Shown piece after piece: positions 52,795 through 62,397 of a stretch of DNA of 64,000 bases. A model generated the notes under the pieces. That model was given only the letters and a program-made list of their open reading frames with translations. It was not told the origin of the DNA and did no database searches. Location of the stretch: assembly GCA_026399755.1 (NCBI GenBank), contig JAPLQI010000032.1, positions 1-64,000 on the forward strand. Direction: 5' to 3'. Position numbers and translations under genes: made by a program. Position 1 is the first letter of the stretch, and every line of letters starts with the position of its first letter. This DNA comes from Pseudomonadota bacterium. Its GTDB lineage: Bacteria > Pseudomonadota > Gammaproteobacteria > Burkholderiales > Chitinibacteraceae.

Positions 52795-54104
52795 GCACAC
52801 GTAATAACTTATTGATTGATTTTGTAAATGATCTTGCAGATCAAGGCTATTTACATCCGCAGTTTTTTGCCCAGATCGGCATGGTTTTATTAGCCTTGGG
52901 ATTGTCTTGGTGGGTGAATCGTAGTGTAAAGCGCAGAGTGAGCCCTGATCAAAATAGCTGGCACTGGCGCATGGGGGGAGAGGGATTACTGCGGGCTTTT
53001 TTCCCTTTAAATGCTTATTTGTTGGTTATTTTATCGGGCGTCATTCTTAACGTATGGTTTACGCCGCCTTTTAAATTTATTGCTCTGGCGAGTGTGTTGT
53101 TATTGGCGATGGCCAATATTCGCATTTTGGTTTATGTGATTCGCCGTGTTTTTGATGGTGCATCTTGGGTCATGCGCTGGGAGAAATATATTGCGGGGGC
53201 AATCTGGTTTATCTATGCCTTGCATGTCTTGGGAATCTCACCTGAAGTCGCTGAAATGCTTGATAGCATCAGCTTACCTATAGGCAAAGCGCATATCTCG
53301 GTATTAACGATTGGGCAGGGCTTGCTATCTGTTGCGGCGACCTTGCTGATAGCCATGTGGATGGGCCGAGAATTAGAGCGGCGCTTAATGTCCAGCCAAA
53401 TGATGGATATGAACGTCCGCGTGGTGCTTTCTAAAATATCTAGCGTACTATTGCTGATTATTGCCATCGTGATTGCTCTACCCTTGGTGGGCATTGATTT
53501 AACCGTTTTATCCGTTTTTGGTGGTGCAGTGGGTGTGGGCTTGGGTTTTGGCTTGCAGAAAATTGCATCTAATTATTTATCGGGCTTTATTATTTTGCTT
53601 GATCGCTCAATCAAAATTGGCGATTTAGTTCAAATTGATAATCGACTAGGTACCATTAGCAGTATTACGGCGCGCTATGTGGTTTTAAAATCAGCCGATG
53701 GCACCGAGGCTTTGGTGCCTAATGACACGCTGATTACCTCAACGGTGGTCAATCAATCTTATAACGATAAATCGGTATGGATTTCATTGCCGATACAGGT
53801 GGCTTACGGCACTGATTTAGATTTTGTTTTAGAATTATTGCGCTCAATGACGGTAGATGAAGAGCGAATTTTAAAAGATCCAGCGCCCAATGCCTTTGTT
53901 TCAGCCTTTGCAGATAGCGGAATTAATTTACTCTTGGGCTTTTGGCTGGCCGATCCTGAAAATGGCCAACTTTCTTTACGATCTAGTCTAAATCTAAAGA
54001 TCTGGCACTTGTTTCAAGAGCACAATATTGAAATCCCTTACCCTAGGCGTGAAGTGACCTTGCTTAACACTGCGGCATTGCAAAAGCCACTTGATACTGC
54101 CTAA
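52791..54104 (+). CDS. MscS-family mechanosensitive ion channel
   Basis: VFGGAVGVGLGFGLQKIASNYLSGFIILLDRSIKIGDLVQIDNRLGTISSITARYVVLKSADGTEALVPNDTLI. Confidence 0.94.
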   Translation: MSTRNNLLIDFVNDLADQGYLHPQFFAQIGMVLLALGLSWWVNRSVKRRVSPDQNSWHWRMGGEGLLRAFFPLNAYLLVILSGVILNVWFTPPFKFIALASVLLLAMANIRILVYVIRRVFDGASWVMRWEKYIAGAIWFIYALHVLGISPEVAEMLDSISLPIGKAHISVLTIGQGLLSVAATLLIAMWMGRELERRLMSSQMMDMNVRVVLSKISSVLLLIIAIVIALPLVGIDLTVLSVFGGAVGVGLGFGLQKIASNYLSGFIILLDRSIKIGDLVQIDNRLGTISSITARYVVLKSADGTEALVPNDTLITSTVVNQSYNDKSVWISLPIQVAYGTDLDFVLELLRSMTVDEERILKDPAPNAFVSAFADSGINLLLGFWLADPENGQLSLRSSLNLKIWHLFQEHNIEIPYPRREVTLLNTAALQKPLDTA

Positions 54105-54175
54105 TTGGCAAGTCTTGCGTAGAATCCGTGCTTACAAAAAATAAAACAGGCTACTGGCCTGTGTGGAGATAAGAG

Positions 54176-55363
54176 ATGACTTGGCTCAATGGGCTGATTG
54201 ACCTACCTTGGTGGGCTTATATCGTGGTAACGCTGGTACTGACGCATATTACTATTGCCTCAGTCACCATTTTTTTACATCGCCATCAGGCGCATCGAGC
54301 GCTGGATTTGCACGCTATTCCTAGTCATTTCTTTCGCTTCTGGCTTTGGTTGACCACAGGGCAGATCACCAAAGAATGGGCGTCTATTCACCGCAAACAC
54401 CATGCCAAATGCGAGACGGCGGAAGACCCGCATAGCCCGCAAATTTACGGCATTAAGAAAGTATTTTGGGAAGGCTACGAGCTGTATCGCGCCGAAGCCG
54501 CGAATAAAGAAACCATGCAAAAGTATGGGCATGGCACGCCAGATGATTTCTTAGAGCGTCATCTCTATAGCAAGCACAATACCCTTGGCCCTGTGGTGAT
54601 GCTGCTGATTGATCTTTGCCTGTTTGGCGCAAATGGGATCTGGATTTGGGCCGTGCAAATGATGTGGATCCCCATTACCGCTGCCGGCATTATTAATGGG
54701 ATTGGTCATTACTGGGGCTATCGCAATTTTGAATGTGAGGATGCTTCAACCAATATTGTTCCTTGGGGAATTATGATTGGTGGTGAAGAGCTGCATAATA
54801 ATCACCACACTTTTGGCACATCGGCCAAGCTGTCTTATAAATGGTTTGAGTTCGATATTGGCTGGATGTATATCCGCATTATTGAAATGCTCGGCCTTGC
54901 CAAAGTACGCAAAATTGCACCGAAGATGACGCTTTCAGCTGCTGCAAAACGCGAGCTGGATGAAGCCTCTTTGCAGGCGATTATTGCTAATCGTTATGCG
55001 ATTGCCGCCAATTACGCACGCACTTTAAAAGATACCGTGGGTGAAGAGGTGGAAAGGATGCGTAGCTCGGCGAAATTGCCACAGATCGATTTTGATCCGG
55101 TGCGGCAGATGAAAATCTGGCTCAAGCAAGATGCTAAAGATACGCCAGAGCAAGATCAGCAGCTCTTGGCCAAGGTCTTAGCAGAAAGCACGGTGCTGGA
55201 GCAGATTTACCAAATGCGCCAGGAATTAACCCGGCTTTGGGAGCGCTCTACCTTATCCCGCCCAGAGTTGCTAACGCTGCTGCAAGATTGGTGTAATCGA
55301 GCGGAAGCCAGTGGCATTAAAGCACTGCAAGACTTCTCATTCCGACTGCGCACCGTGGTTTGA
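54176..55363 (+). CDS. Fatty acid desaturase (delta-9 type)
   Basis: His boxes HRHQAHRAL, HRKHHAKCE, GEELHNNHHTF. Confidence 0.95.
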   Translation: MTWLNGLIDLPWWAYIVVTLVLTHITIASVTIFLHRHQAHRALDLHAIPSHFFRFWLWLTTGQITKEWASIHRKHHAKCETAEDPHSPQIYGIKKVFWEGYELYRAEAANKETMQKYGHGTPDDFLERHLYSKHNTLGPVVMLLIDLCLFGANGIWIWAVQMMWIPITAAGIINGIGHYWGYRNFECEDASTNIVPWGIMIGGEELHNNHHTFGTSAKLSYKWFEFDIGWMYIRIIEMLGLAKVRKIAPKMTLSAAAKRELDEASLQAIIANRYAIAANYARTLKDTVGEEVERMRSSAKLPQIDFDPVRQMKIWLKQDAKDTPEQDQQLLAKVLAESTVLEQIYQMRQELTRLWERSTLSRPELLTLLQDWCNRAEASGIKALQDFSFRLRTVV

Positions 55364-55370
55364 TGATATA

Positions 55371-55399
55371 AAAAAGGCGAACGAGGGTTCGCCTTTTTT
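55371..55399 (+). terminator. Rho-independent terminator
   Basis: AAAAAGGCGAACGAGGGTTCGCCTTTTTT. Confidence 0.9.
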
Positions 55400-55436
55400 G
55401 TCATTAATATGTAACAGCAGCAATTCCACCCCAGCT

Positions 55437-55569
55437 TAAAACCCAAACCTTGAAACACGGAGATCTCAGAGGACACGGAGTTTCACAGAGAAAACCTTTA
55501 TTTATGTATGTTTTTCTCCGTGGCCCTCTGTGTTCTCCTTTTCCTCCGTGGTTTAAGATTTGGGTTTTG
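55437..55569. repeat. MITE-like palindromic element, copy 2
   Basis: AAAACCCAAACCTTGAAACACGGAG...GACACGGAGTTTCACAGAGAAAACC...TTTTTCTCCGTGGCCCTCTGTGTTCTCC...CCTCCGTGGTTTAAGATTTGGGTTTT. Confidence 0.78.
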
Positions 55570-55644
55570 CTGAGTGGTTTTATATTTGGCAATCTCAGCA
55601 CATTGTGGGATTATTTTTAATATTATTTAACTCAGGAGTTCTAA

Positions 55645-55995
55645 ATGTCTTCAATTCAACGTTATCACGTCGGCCCGCGTTTATCTGAAATTGTGGTGCA
55701 CAACAATACGGTTTATTTAGCTGGGCAAATTGCTGAAAATTTGGAAGCTGATGCAAAAAGCCAAACCGTTGAAGTATTAGGCTTTATTGATAAATTATTA
55801 GGTGAAATTGGCTCGGATAAACAAAAGATTCTTTCGGTCACTATTTATCTGGCAGATATGGCCGATTATGATGCAATGAATATTGCTTGGTCAGAATGGG
55901 TGCCTGCCGGTCATACCCCTTGCCGTGCAACGGTTGAAGCTCGTTTGGCTGATCCGCGTTATAAAGTAGAAATGTCGGTGATCGCAGCCCTGTAA
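55645..55995 (+). CDS. RidA family protein
   Basis: SEIVVHNNTVYLAGQIAENLEADAKSQTVEVL...PAGHTPCRATVEARLADPRYKVEMSVIAAL. Confidence 0.93.
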   Translation: MSSIQRYHVGPRLSEIVVHNNTVYLAGQIAENLEADAKSQTVEVLGFIDKLLGEIGSDKQKILSVTIYLADMADYDAMNIAWSEWVPAGHTPCRATVEARLADPRYKVEMSVIAAL

Positions 55996-56027
55996 GCTGG
56001 GCATGGTTGAGAGTAGATGAGGGCGCT

Positions 56028-57080
56028 ATGAAACATATTTTATTGGGCTATATCGCAGGCTGGTCTGATTGGACTGGGCTGCCGCTGGAGCGGGATGCTG
56101 CAAGGCTCACGCATATTTGCTATGCCTTTGCCAATATTCAGGATGGTGAAGTGGTGTTGTTTACCGAGCAGAGCAAAGATCAAAGTCAGCCCCGTGCTGT
56201 GGAGGGGATCGCCCATTTGCGTGGCCTGCGCTCTCGGCACCCTCATCTTAAATTACTGATTTCAATTGGTGGCTGGGGAGCAGAAGGCTTCTCGGATGCG
56301 GCTTTAACCGCCCGCTCGCGCGCGCAATTTGCAGCATCGGCAATTCGCTTTATGCATCTGCATGGTTTTGATGGTATTGATCTGGATTGGGAGTACCCAG
56401 CTAATGATATGGCGGGGATTAAGGCAAGGCCGGAAGACAAGCATAATTTTACGCTGCTCTTGGCTGAATTACGCCGCCAGCTGAATGCAGAATCCCAAGC
56501 TGGTGGTGATCGTTATTTGCTGACTATTGCTGCCGGTGCTGGCCAGTATTATCTCGATGGCGTAGAGATGCCTGCAGTGGCCGAGCTATGCGATTTGGTT
56601 AATTTAATGACTTACGATTTTTATAATGGCTGGGCGACGCGTGCTGGTCATCACAGCAATCTATTTAATAGCCCGATTGATCCCGAAGGTGATAGTTGCG
56701 CTAAATCGGTGGCGCTCTTTACCGCTCATGGCGTACCGGCAAATAAACTGGTTTTAGGTTGCGCATTTTATGGCCGCAGCCTGATTGCGCCTGCCTTAGG
56801 TGAGACTGGGGTCGCCAAGAGTAATGGCGGAGCGAGCTATAGCCAAATTGTTCACGAGCTGATCCCCGCAGGCGCGGTGCGGCATTGGGATGATGAGGCT
56901 AAAGCGCCATGGTTGATGGCGGGTGAGCGCTTTGTGAGCTATGAAGACGAAGCTTCCATTGCCCACAAAATGGCTTTTGTGAAGCAGCATGGCTTAGCAG
57001 GCGCTTTCTTTTGGGAATATTCAGAAGACCGAGATGGCATCTTGATGGATGCGCTGTGGGAAGGCTTGCAGTATTCCTAG
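56028..57080 (+). CDS. GH18 chitinase
   Basis: FDGIDLDWEYPA catalytic motif; LLISIGGWGAEGFSDAA; LVNLMTYDFYNGW. Confidence 0.95.
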   Translation: MKHILLGYIAGWSDWTGLPLERDAARLTHICYAFANIQDGEVVLFTEQSKDQSQPRAVEGIAHLRGLRSRHPHLKLLISIGGWGAEGFSDAALTARSRAQFAASAIRFMHLHGFDGIDLDWEYPANDMAGIKARPEDKHNFTLLLAELRRQLNAESQAGGDRYLLTIAAGAGQYYLDGVEMPAVAELCDLVNLMTYDFYNGWATRAGHHSNLFNSPIDPEGDSCAKSVALFTAHGVPANKLVLGCAFYGRSLIAPALGETGVAKSNGGASYSQIVHELIPAGAVRHWDDEAKAPWLMAGERFVSYEDEASIAHKMAFVKQHGLAGAFFWEYSEDRDGILMDALWEGLQYS

Positions 57081-57188
57081 GGCGCTAGCCAAGCGTTTTT
57101 TGCTTGGCTTTATTACTCCGCATGGGGATTGCGAATACACGGTGCAATACGTCTGGATAAAGTCTCAAACTTATTGCACCCTAAGTTT

Positions 57189-58046
57189 TTATTTAAACAA
57201 ACTACCTATCCGCTGTTCTGCGGACAAGATGTATTTCTGGCCGTTGTCTTGCAAGGCTTTGCCATCAAAGCGATCAATACGATAGATCGTGCCAAAAGAG
57301 AAGGTTGGCGCGGCAACGCCGGCTCCACCGACTACTTCTGCCCCACGGCGTACATTATCGGCCATCCATGAAGTTAAACGCAGATGGTAAGGATTGCGTT
57401 GTACTTCGCCTACATGGCAAGCCAGTGCTGCGATGAGGTCGGCGGTGTCAGCAATATTCGTTTCGATCAGCGTATTCGGTGTGGCCATAGCGCGCCAAAA
57501 TTCAGATTGCACCACAAAGCAGGCGTGGCCGAGTTTAGCCAGCGCATCCAGTAATAAATAATGCGTGCCGATATGCGCGGCGTGGCCATCGTTGTCGTTA
57601 GGCACGACGCATACGGTAGGCTGGTATTGCTTAATCAACGCGGCAATCACATCGACTTTTTCTGCCCATGCGGCAGGATCGCTATCACGAGTCTTAGGGT
57701 TAACGGCCGTCAGGCCACCCGGAATGCTATCTTGTAATTCAAAACCTAGTACCTGACAGGCACGATCTAGCTCGGCTAGGCGTTCTGGCTGGCGCGGCAA
57801 ATTTGAGCCGAGTGTGACGGCAACATTGATCACACGATAGCCATCTTCACGGGCTAAACGCAGTGGCAGGGCACCGATAATGCATTCATCGTCTGGGTGA
57901 GGCGCAAAAATCATGGCAACGGGCGCTGCCGTATTGTCTTGCTTCGCCGCAATACTCAGGCCATCTAGCGTGGTAAATAAGGGAGCGTCTTGTTTTTGTA
58001 ATAGGGCGTCGTGGGCCTTAACCAGCTCGATATACGGATTGCTCAT
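57189..58046 (-). CDS. PIG-L/LmbE family deacetylase
   Basis: MIFAPHPDDECIIGALPLRLA; NDNDGHAAHIGTHYLLLDAL. Confidence 0.92.
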   Translation of the reverse strand: MSNPYIELVKAHDALLQKQDAPLFTTLDGLSIAAKQDNTAAPVAMIFAPHPDDECIIGALPLRLAREDGYRVINVAVTLGSNLPRQPERLAELDRACQVLGFELQDSIPGGLTAVNPKTRDSDPAAWAEKVDVIAALIKQYQPTVCVVPNDNDGHAAHIGTHYLLLDALAKLGHACFVVQSEFWRAMATPNTLIETNIADTADLIAALACHVGEVQRNPYHLRLTSWMADNVRRGAEVVGGAGVAAPTFSFGTIYRIDRFDGKALQDNGQKYILSAEQRIGSLFK

Positions 58047-58203
58047 TAACGTCTTCTCCAAGTTGTTAAGTGGAACTACTTACGCAGTATATGCTTTTGC
58101 GCTAATGGAAGGGAGAGGGGGACTTTGATGTAGATCGTGATTGGGCGGGCTTCCCGTGTAGGCAGGAGTGGTGCCCCCACTCCCATCTATCTTTATCCTC
58201 TGT

Positions 58204-59568
58204 TTACAAAGCGGCCAATATTTTGCCGTGCACGCCACCAAAGCCGCCGTTGCTCATAATCAAAATATGGTCCCCCGCTTGTGCCGCTTGGCGAACGGCT
58301 TCAATGAGCTGGGTGAGATCATCGAAGCTTTGGGCTTTTTTGCCTAAGCATGCAAGGGCGTCACTGCTGCTCCAGCCTAAGTTAGCGCCGTAGCAGAAAA
58401 TTAGGTCAGCATCTTGCAAGCTACCTGGCAGGGCTTCTTTCATGCTGCCTAGTTTCATGGTGTTGGAGCGTGGCTCCAAGACGGCCAAGATGCGGGCATT
58501 GCCAATTTTTTGGCGCAAACCGGCTACGGTGGTGGCAATGGCTGTAGGGTGATGAGCAAAGTCGTCGTAAACGGTAATGCCTTTGGTGTGACCTTTGATT
58601 TCCATGCGGCGTTTTACATTTTCAAATTCAGCCAGTGCAGCGATGGCAATCTGCGGTGTAACACCCACATGGCGCGCTGCGGCAATCGCAGCTAGCGCAT
58701 TCATTTGGTTGTGCTCGCCCATCAAGGCCCAATGCAATTCGCCTTGTGGCTGATCACCCAGTAGTACTTCAAAGCCATCGTCAAAGCATTTCCCTACGCG
58801 CCAGCCGGATGCGCCGCCAAAGTATTCCACTTCGCTCCAGCAGCCTTTATCTAAGACTCGTTTTAGGCTTTCTTCCTTACCATTGACGAGCAGCCGGCCA
58901 AGGCCGGGGACGGTGCGTACTAAATGGTGGAATTGGGTTTCGATGGCGGCCAGATCGGCAAAAATATCGGCGTGGTCAAATTCCAGATTATTCAAGACGG
59001 CGGTGCGTGGCCGGTAATGAACAAATTTGCTGCGCTTATCAAAAAATGCCGTGTCGTATTCGTCGGCTTCCAACACAAAGAAAGGCGAGGTGGAGGCGGC
59101 ATCTTGCTTCGGTATGCCGGGCACGCGGGCAGAAATCCCAAAGTTTTCTGGAATGCCACCAATTAAGAATCCCGGGGCCAAACCTGCGTATTCTAAAATC
59201 CATGCCAGCATCGAGCTGGTGCTGGTTTTACCGTGAGTACCTGCAACGCAGAGCACCCATTTATCGCGCAGCAGATTGTCGCCTAGCCATTGTGGGCCTG
59301 ATGTATAAGGCAAGCCGCGATTAAGGATTTCTTCCATTAGCGGGTTGCCACGGGTGACCACATTGCCGATCACATAGAGATCCGCACCTAAGGTCAGCTG
59401 GTCTAAACCCCAGCCTTCGATGAGCTCAATACCGAGCGCTTCAAGCTGGGTAGACATTGGCGGATAAACATTGGCGTCGCAGCCGGTCACTTTATGGCCA
59501 CTGCTACGGGCAAGTGCTGCAATACCCCCCATAAATGTGCCGCAGATGCCAAGGATATGTATATGCAT
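58204..59568 (-). CDS. mpl: UDP-N-acetylmuramate:L-alanyl-gamma-D-glutamyl-meso-diaminopimelate ligase
   Basis: MHIHILGICGTFMGGIAALARSSGHKVTGCDANVYPPMSTQLEALGI; CVAGTHGKTSTSSMLAWIL. Confidence 0.97.
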   Translation of the reverse strand: MHIHILGICGTFMGGIAALARSSGHKVTGCDANVYPPMSTQLEALGIELIEGWGLDQLTLGADLYVIGNVVTRGNPLMEEILNRGLPYTSGPQWLGDNLLRDKWVLCVAGTHGKTSTSSMLAWILEYAGLAPGFLIGGIPENFGISARVPGIPKQDAASTSPFFVLEADEYDTAFFDKRSKFVHYRPRTAVLNNLEFDHADIFADLAAIETQFHHLVRTVPGLGRLLVNGKEESLKRVLDKGCWSEVEYFGGASGWRVGKCFDDGFEVLLGDQPQGELHWALMGEHNQMNALAAIAAARHVGVTPQIAIAALAEFENVKRRMEIKGHTKGITVYDDFAHHPTAIATTVAGLRQKIGNARILAVLEPRSNTMKLGSMKEALPGSLQDADLIFCYGANLGWSSSDALACLGKKAQSFDDLTQLIEAVRQAAQAGDHILIMSNGGFGGVHGKILAAL

Positions 59569-59672
59569 ATTGATTCAAATTCCTAGGGTAATAAGGGTAT
59601 TGTCATAGATTCATTAGTCGTGATTGCGTACAATCGTTCGTCTAAACTATTGTGCAATGGCTTTGTGTATCT

Positions 59673-60647
59673 ATGTCTAATGTCTCAGCGTCTATAAATC
59701 CGGTAGAAATTGCACGGATCGCACTCAAAAAGCTTTCGGAACGTGGATTGGCACCTACGCCAGAAAATTACACTAAATTTTACAATGCTATTGCCACAAT
59801 TAAGTCCCCCGATGCCAAGTCCTCGTTTGAAACCTTACAAGCATGGCAGTTGCTTTACAAGGTAGAAGATATACTTGGTGATATGGGCGAAACAACTGAG
59901 CAGCTACTGACCGCTTTAGCGGGCGGTAATGAAACTATGTCGGCTAGCTTGGATCAGTTACAAGATACTCGACGCGCCCATTTAGAGCAGGGCGCTAGCG
60001 CTGATGATACGCATAGCAAATTAGAGTCGTTACTTAATAAGATTATTAGCTCTACCTCTGAATTACATACGTCGGTGTCATTATCCAGCACAGATTTATT
60101 AGCGATTCGTGAATCGGTTCGCAGCATCGAAGAAAACCTCGCCGTGAATCGACAGATTTTAGAGCAAGATGCGTTAACAGGGGCGATGAATCGGCAAGGT
60201 TTTGATAATCGCCTCGTGCGTGAAGCCAAACTTGCACACCGCCACGGGCATAAATTATCGGTGGTGCTGTTTGATTTAGACGACTTTAAATTAGTGAATG
60301 ATCGTTTTGGCCATGCGGTTGGCGATAATGTTTTAATTCATATTGCAGGACTCGCTAAATCGGTATTAAGAGAATCCGATATTCTCGTGCGCTATGGCGG
60401 TGAAGAGTTTTTGATTTTACTTGCAGAAACAGATATTCACGGTGCTCGTTATGTATTGGAGCGCTTACAGCAAATGACTCGCCGTAATCCATTTATGTAT
60501 AAGCAGCAGCGATTAGAAGTGACTTTCTCAACAGGCATTGCGATGCTGCGCGACGATGAAAATGGCCGTGCTTTGGTATTACGAGCCGATGAAGCCTTAT
60601 ACGTGGCTAAACGCAATGGTCGTGGTTTAATTGAAATGGCTGAGTAA
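59673..60647 (+). CDS. GGDEF-domain diguanylate cyclase
   Basis: QDALTGAMNRQGFDNRL...VVLFDLDDFKLVNDRFGHAVGD...RYGGEEFLILL. Confidence 0.94.
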   Translation: MSNVSASINPVEIARIALKKLSERGLAPTPENYTKFYNAIATIKSPDAKSSFETLQAWQLLYKVEDILGDMGETTEQLLTALAGGNETMSASLDQLQDTRRAHLEQGASADDTHSKLESLLNKIISSTSELHTSVSLSSTDLLAIRESVRSIEENLAVNRQILEQDALTGAMNRQGFDNRLVREAKLAHRHGHKLSVVLFDLDDFKLVNDRFGHAVGDNVLIHIAGLAKSVLRESDILVRYGGEEFLILLAETDIHGARYVLERLQQMTRRNPFMYKQQRLEVTFSTGIAMLRDDENGRALVLRADEALYVAKRNGRGLIEMAE

Positions 60648-60688
60648 GATGCGGCTGGGCTTAAATATACTGTGTTTAAGCCCATCGT

Positions 60689-62089
60689 TTAACGTACTTT
60701 TTTGGTAAAGACAGATACTTGATTTCTGCCATTATGCTTGGCGGCATAAAGCGCTAAATCGGCATATTCGAGTAATTTTTTAGAATTCTCAGTGTGTTGT
60801 GGGTAAACGGCGATACCTGCTGAAAAAGTCAGCTTAAATTCATTATTTTGATAATGAATCAATATTTTAGAAAAATCATCTCGGTATTGGTCAATTTTCA
60901 TTTGGGCATTATCGCCCGATGCACCCATCATCAAAATCAGAAATTCTTCCCCACCTAATCGGCAAACGATATCGCTGGTGCGGGCTTGCGCGCTTAAAAA
61001 TTGCGCTAGGCATTTAAGTGCCTCATCTCCAGTTGGGTGGCCATAGCTATCGTTGACGTCTTTAAAATGGTCGATATCAATCATCACTGCGCTTAGAGGC
61101 ACTTTATTTCGTGTGGCTTGGGCGAGCATGATATCGAGTGTTTCTGTTAAGTAACGGCGGTTGTATAGGCCGGTAAGCGGGTCTCTTACTGCGGCTTCTA
61201 ACAGCTTTTCTTGCAAAGAAACGATCTCTGTTAGCTTAGTTTCTAGCTTGATCTTGGCGTCTTGCAGCGCATCAAAAGTGTGTTTTCTTTGGGTGATATC
61301 TTCGTAGGCTCCCACTATTCCAATCACCGATCCATCTGTTTCTAATAGGGGGACATGATTGAGGCTGATGTGGGTAAGCTTGCCATCATGGGTGGTAATT
61401 GCCCCTTCTTGATTGAGTAGGCTTTGGCCTGTGGTGATCACGGTATGGGCGAAGGCTTGCAGGGCAAAGGCACGTTCGGGCATTAAGTCAAAATCTGTTC
61501 TACCGATAATCTCTTCAGAAGAATTCATGCCGTTATCATTGGCAAAATGACGATTACAGCCAATATAGCGTGCATCAGGATCTTTCCAAAAAACACGGAT
61601 AGGGATTGCATCTAATACAGCATTAAGTAAGCGCTTGGATTTATCGGCTTCTAGCTCTTTTTGCTCTAGCTCTTGGGAAAAAGCTAACAGCTTATCTTTC
61701 ATTTTCTTTTGCAAAATATGAGCACGAACTCTAGCCCGCAAGGTAGTGCAGCTAATTGGCTTGCTTACATAGTCCACTGCTCCAAGCGCAAAGCCACGTT
61801 CTTCATCTGCCGCATTGAGTAAAGCCGTTACAAAGATAATAGGAATTTCAGTAGTACAGGGCTGGGCTTTGAGCTGTTCGCATACGCCGTAGCCATCTAG
61901 ATTGGACATCACCACATCGAGCAAAATCAAATCAGGTAAATGGCGGGCGGCAAGTTCGATGGCGGTATGGCCGTTGTTTGCAGTGAGCAGGTGATATTCA
62001 TCGGCTAGGCAAGACGACAAGATGGTGATGCTTTCCAACATATCATCGACGATTAAAACAGTAGCCTTGTTTTCGGTTTCGGTACTCAT
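60689..62089 (-). CDS. Response regulator (REC)-PAS-GGDEF diguanylate cyclase
   Basis: VLIVDDMLESITILSS...LPDLILLDVVMSNLDGYGVCEQL; PAS region IPIRVFWKDPDARYIGCNRHFA; RLGGEEFLILMMGA. Start taken at MSTETENK. Confidence 0.94.
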   Translation of the reverse strand: MSTETENKATVLIVDDMLESITILSSCLADEYHLLTANNGHTAIELAARHLPDLILLDVVMSNLDGYGVCEQLKAQPCTTEIPIIFVTALLNAADEERGFALGAVDYVSKPISCTTLRARVRAHILQKKMKDKLLAFSQELEQKELEADKSKRLLNAVLDAIPIRVFWKDPDARYIGCNRHFANDNGMNSSEEIIGRTDFDLMPERAFALQAFAHTVITTGQSLLNQEGAITTHDGKLTHISLNHVPLLETDGSVIGIVGAYEDITQRKHTFDALQDAKIKLETKLTEIVSLQEKLLEAAVRDPLTGLYNRRYLTETLDIMLAQATRNKVPLSAVMIDIDHFKDVNDSYGHPTGDEALKCLAQFLSAQARTSDIVCRLGGEEFLILMMGASGDNAQMKIDQYRDDFSKILIHYQNNEFKLTFSAGIAVYPQHTENSKKLLEYADLALYAAKHNGRNQVSVFTKKVR

Positions 62090-62315
62090 ATTGGACCGCG
62101 ATGTTTTATAAGTGCGTTTAAATACAAAAATTATAGGATTAGCAATCGCCACTTGCGCTGAAAAGGTGAACGTTGGCATCGTCGATGCTGAATATCTATT
62201 CGGCGCATAACTTACAGCATATACACCACGCAAAATGATTAGGGTTAAGCTTACCCTGTGAGAATGTTCACAAGACCATTACGTCGATCAACGGCTGGCA
62301 CACAAGTGGCAAGTG

Positions 62316-62379
62316 TTAAACCAAACCTTAAGCACAGAGTCAAATCCCGTGGCCTCCCTGTTTTAAGGTTTTGGTTTTA
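62316..62379. repeat. MITE-like element, copy 3 (internally deleted)
   Basis: TTAAACCAAACCTTAAGCACAGAG...CCCGTGGCCTCCCTGTTTTAAGGTTTTGGTTTT: same TIR and partial CCGTGG arms as copies 1 and 2. Confidence 0.6.
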
Positions 62380-62397
62380 ATTTGCAAAATCAGCGAC

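Noticed and set aside
57110-57185. ACGGTGCAATACG...ATTGCACCCTAAG as a fourth REP copy
   Set aside because: Only short ends resemble the RAYT-associated repeat; too diverged to claim without alignment.
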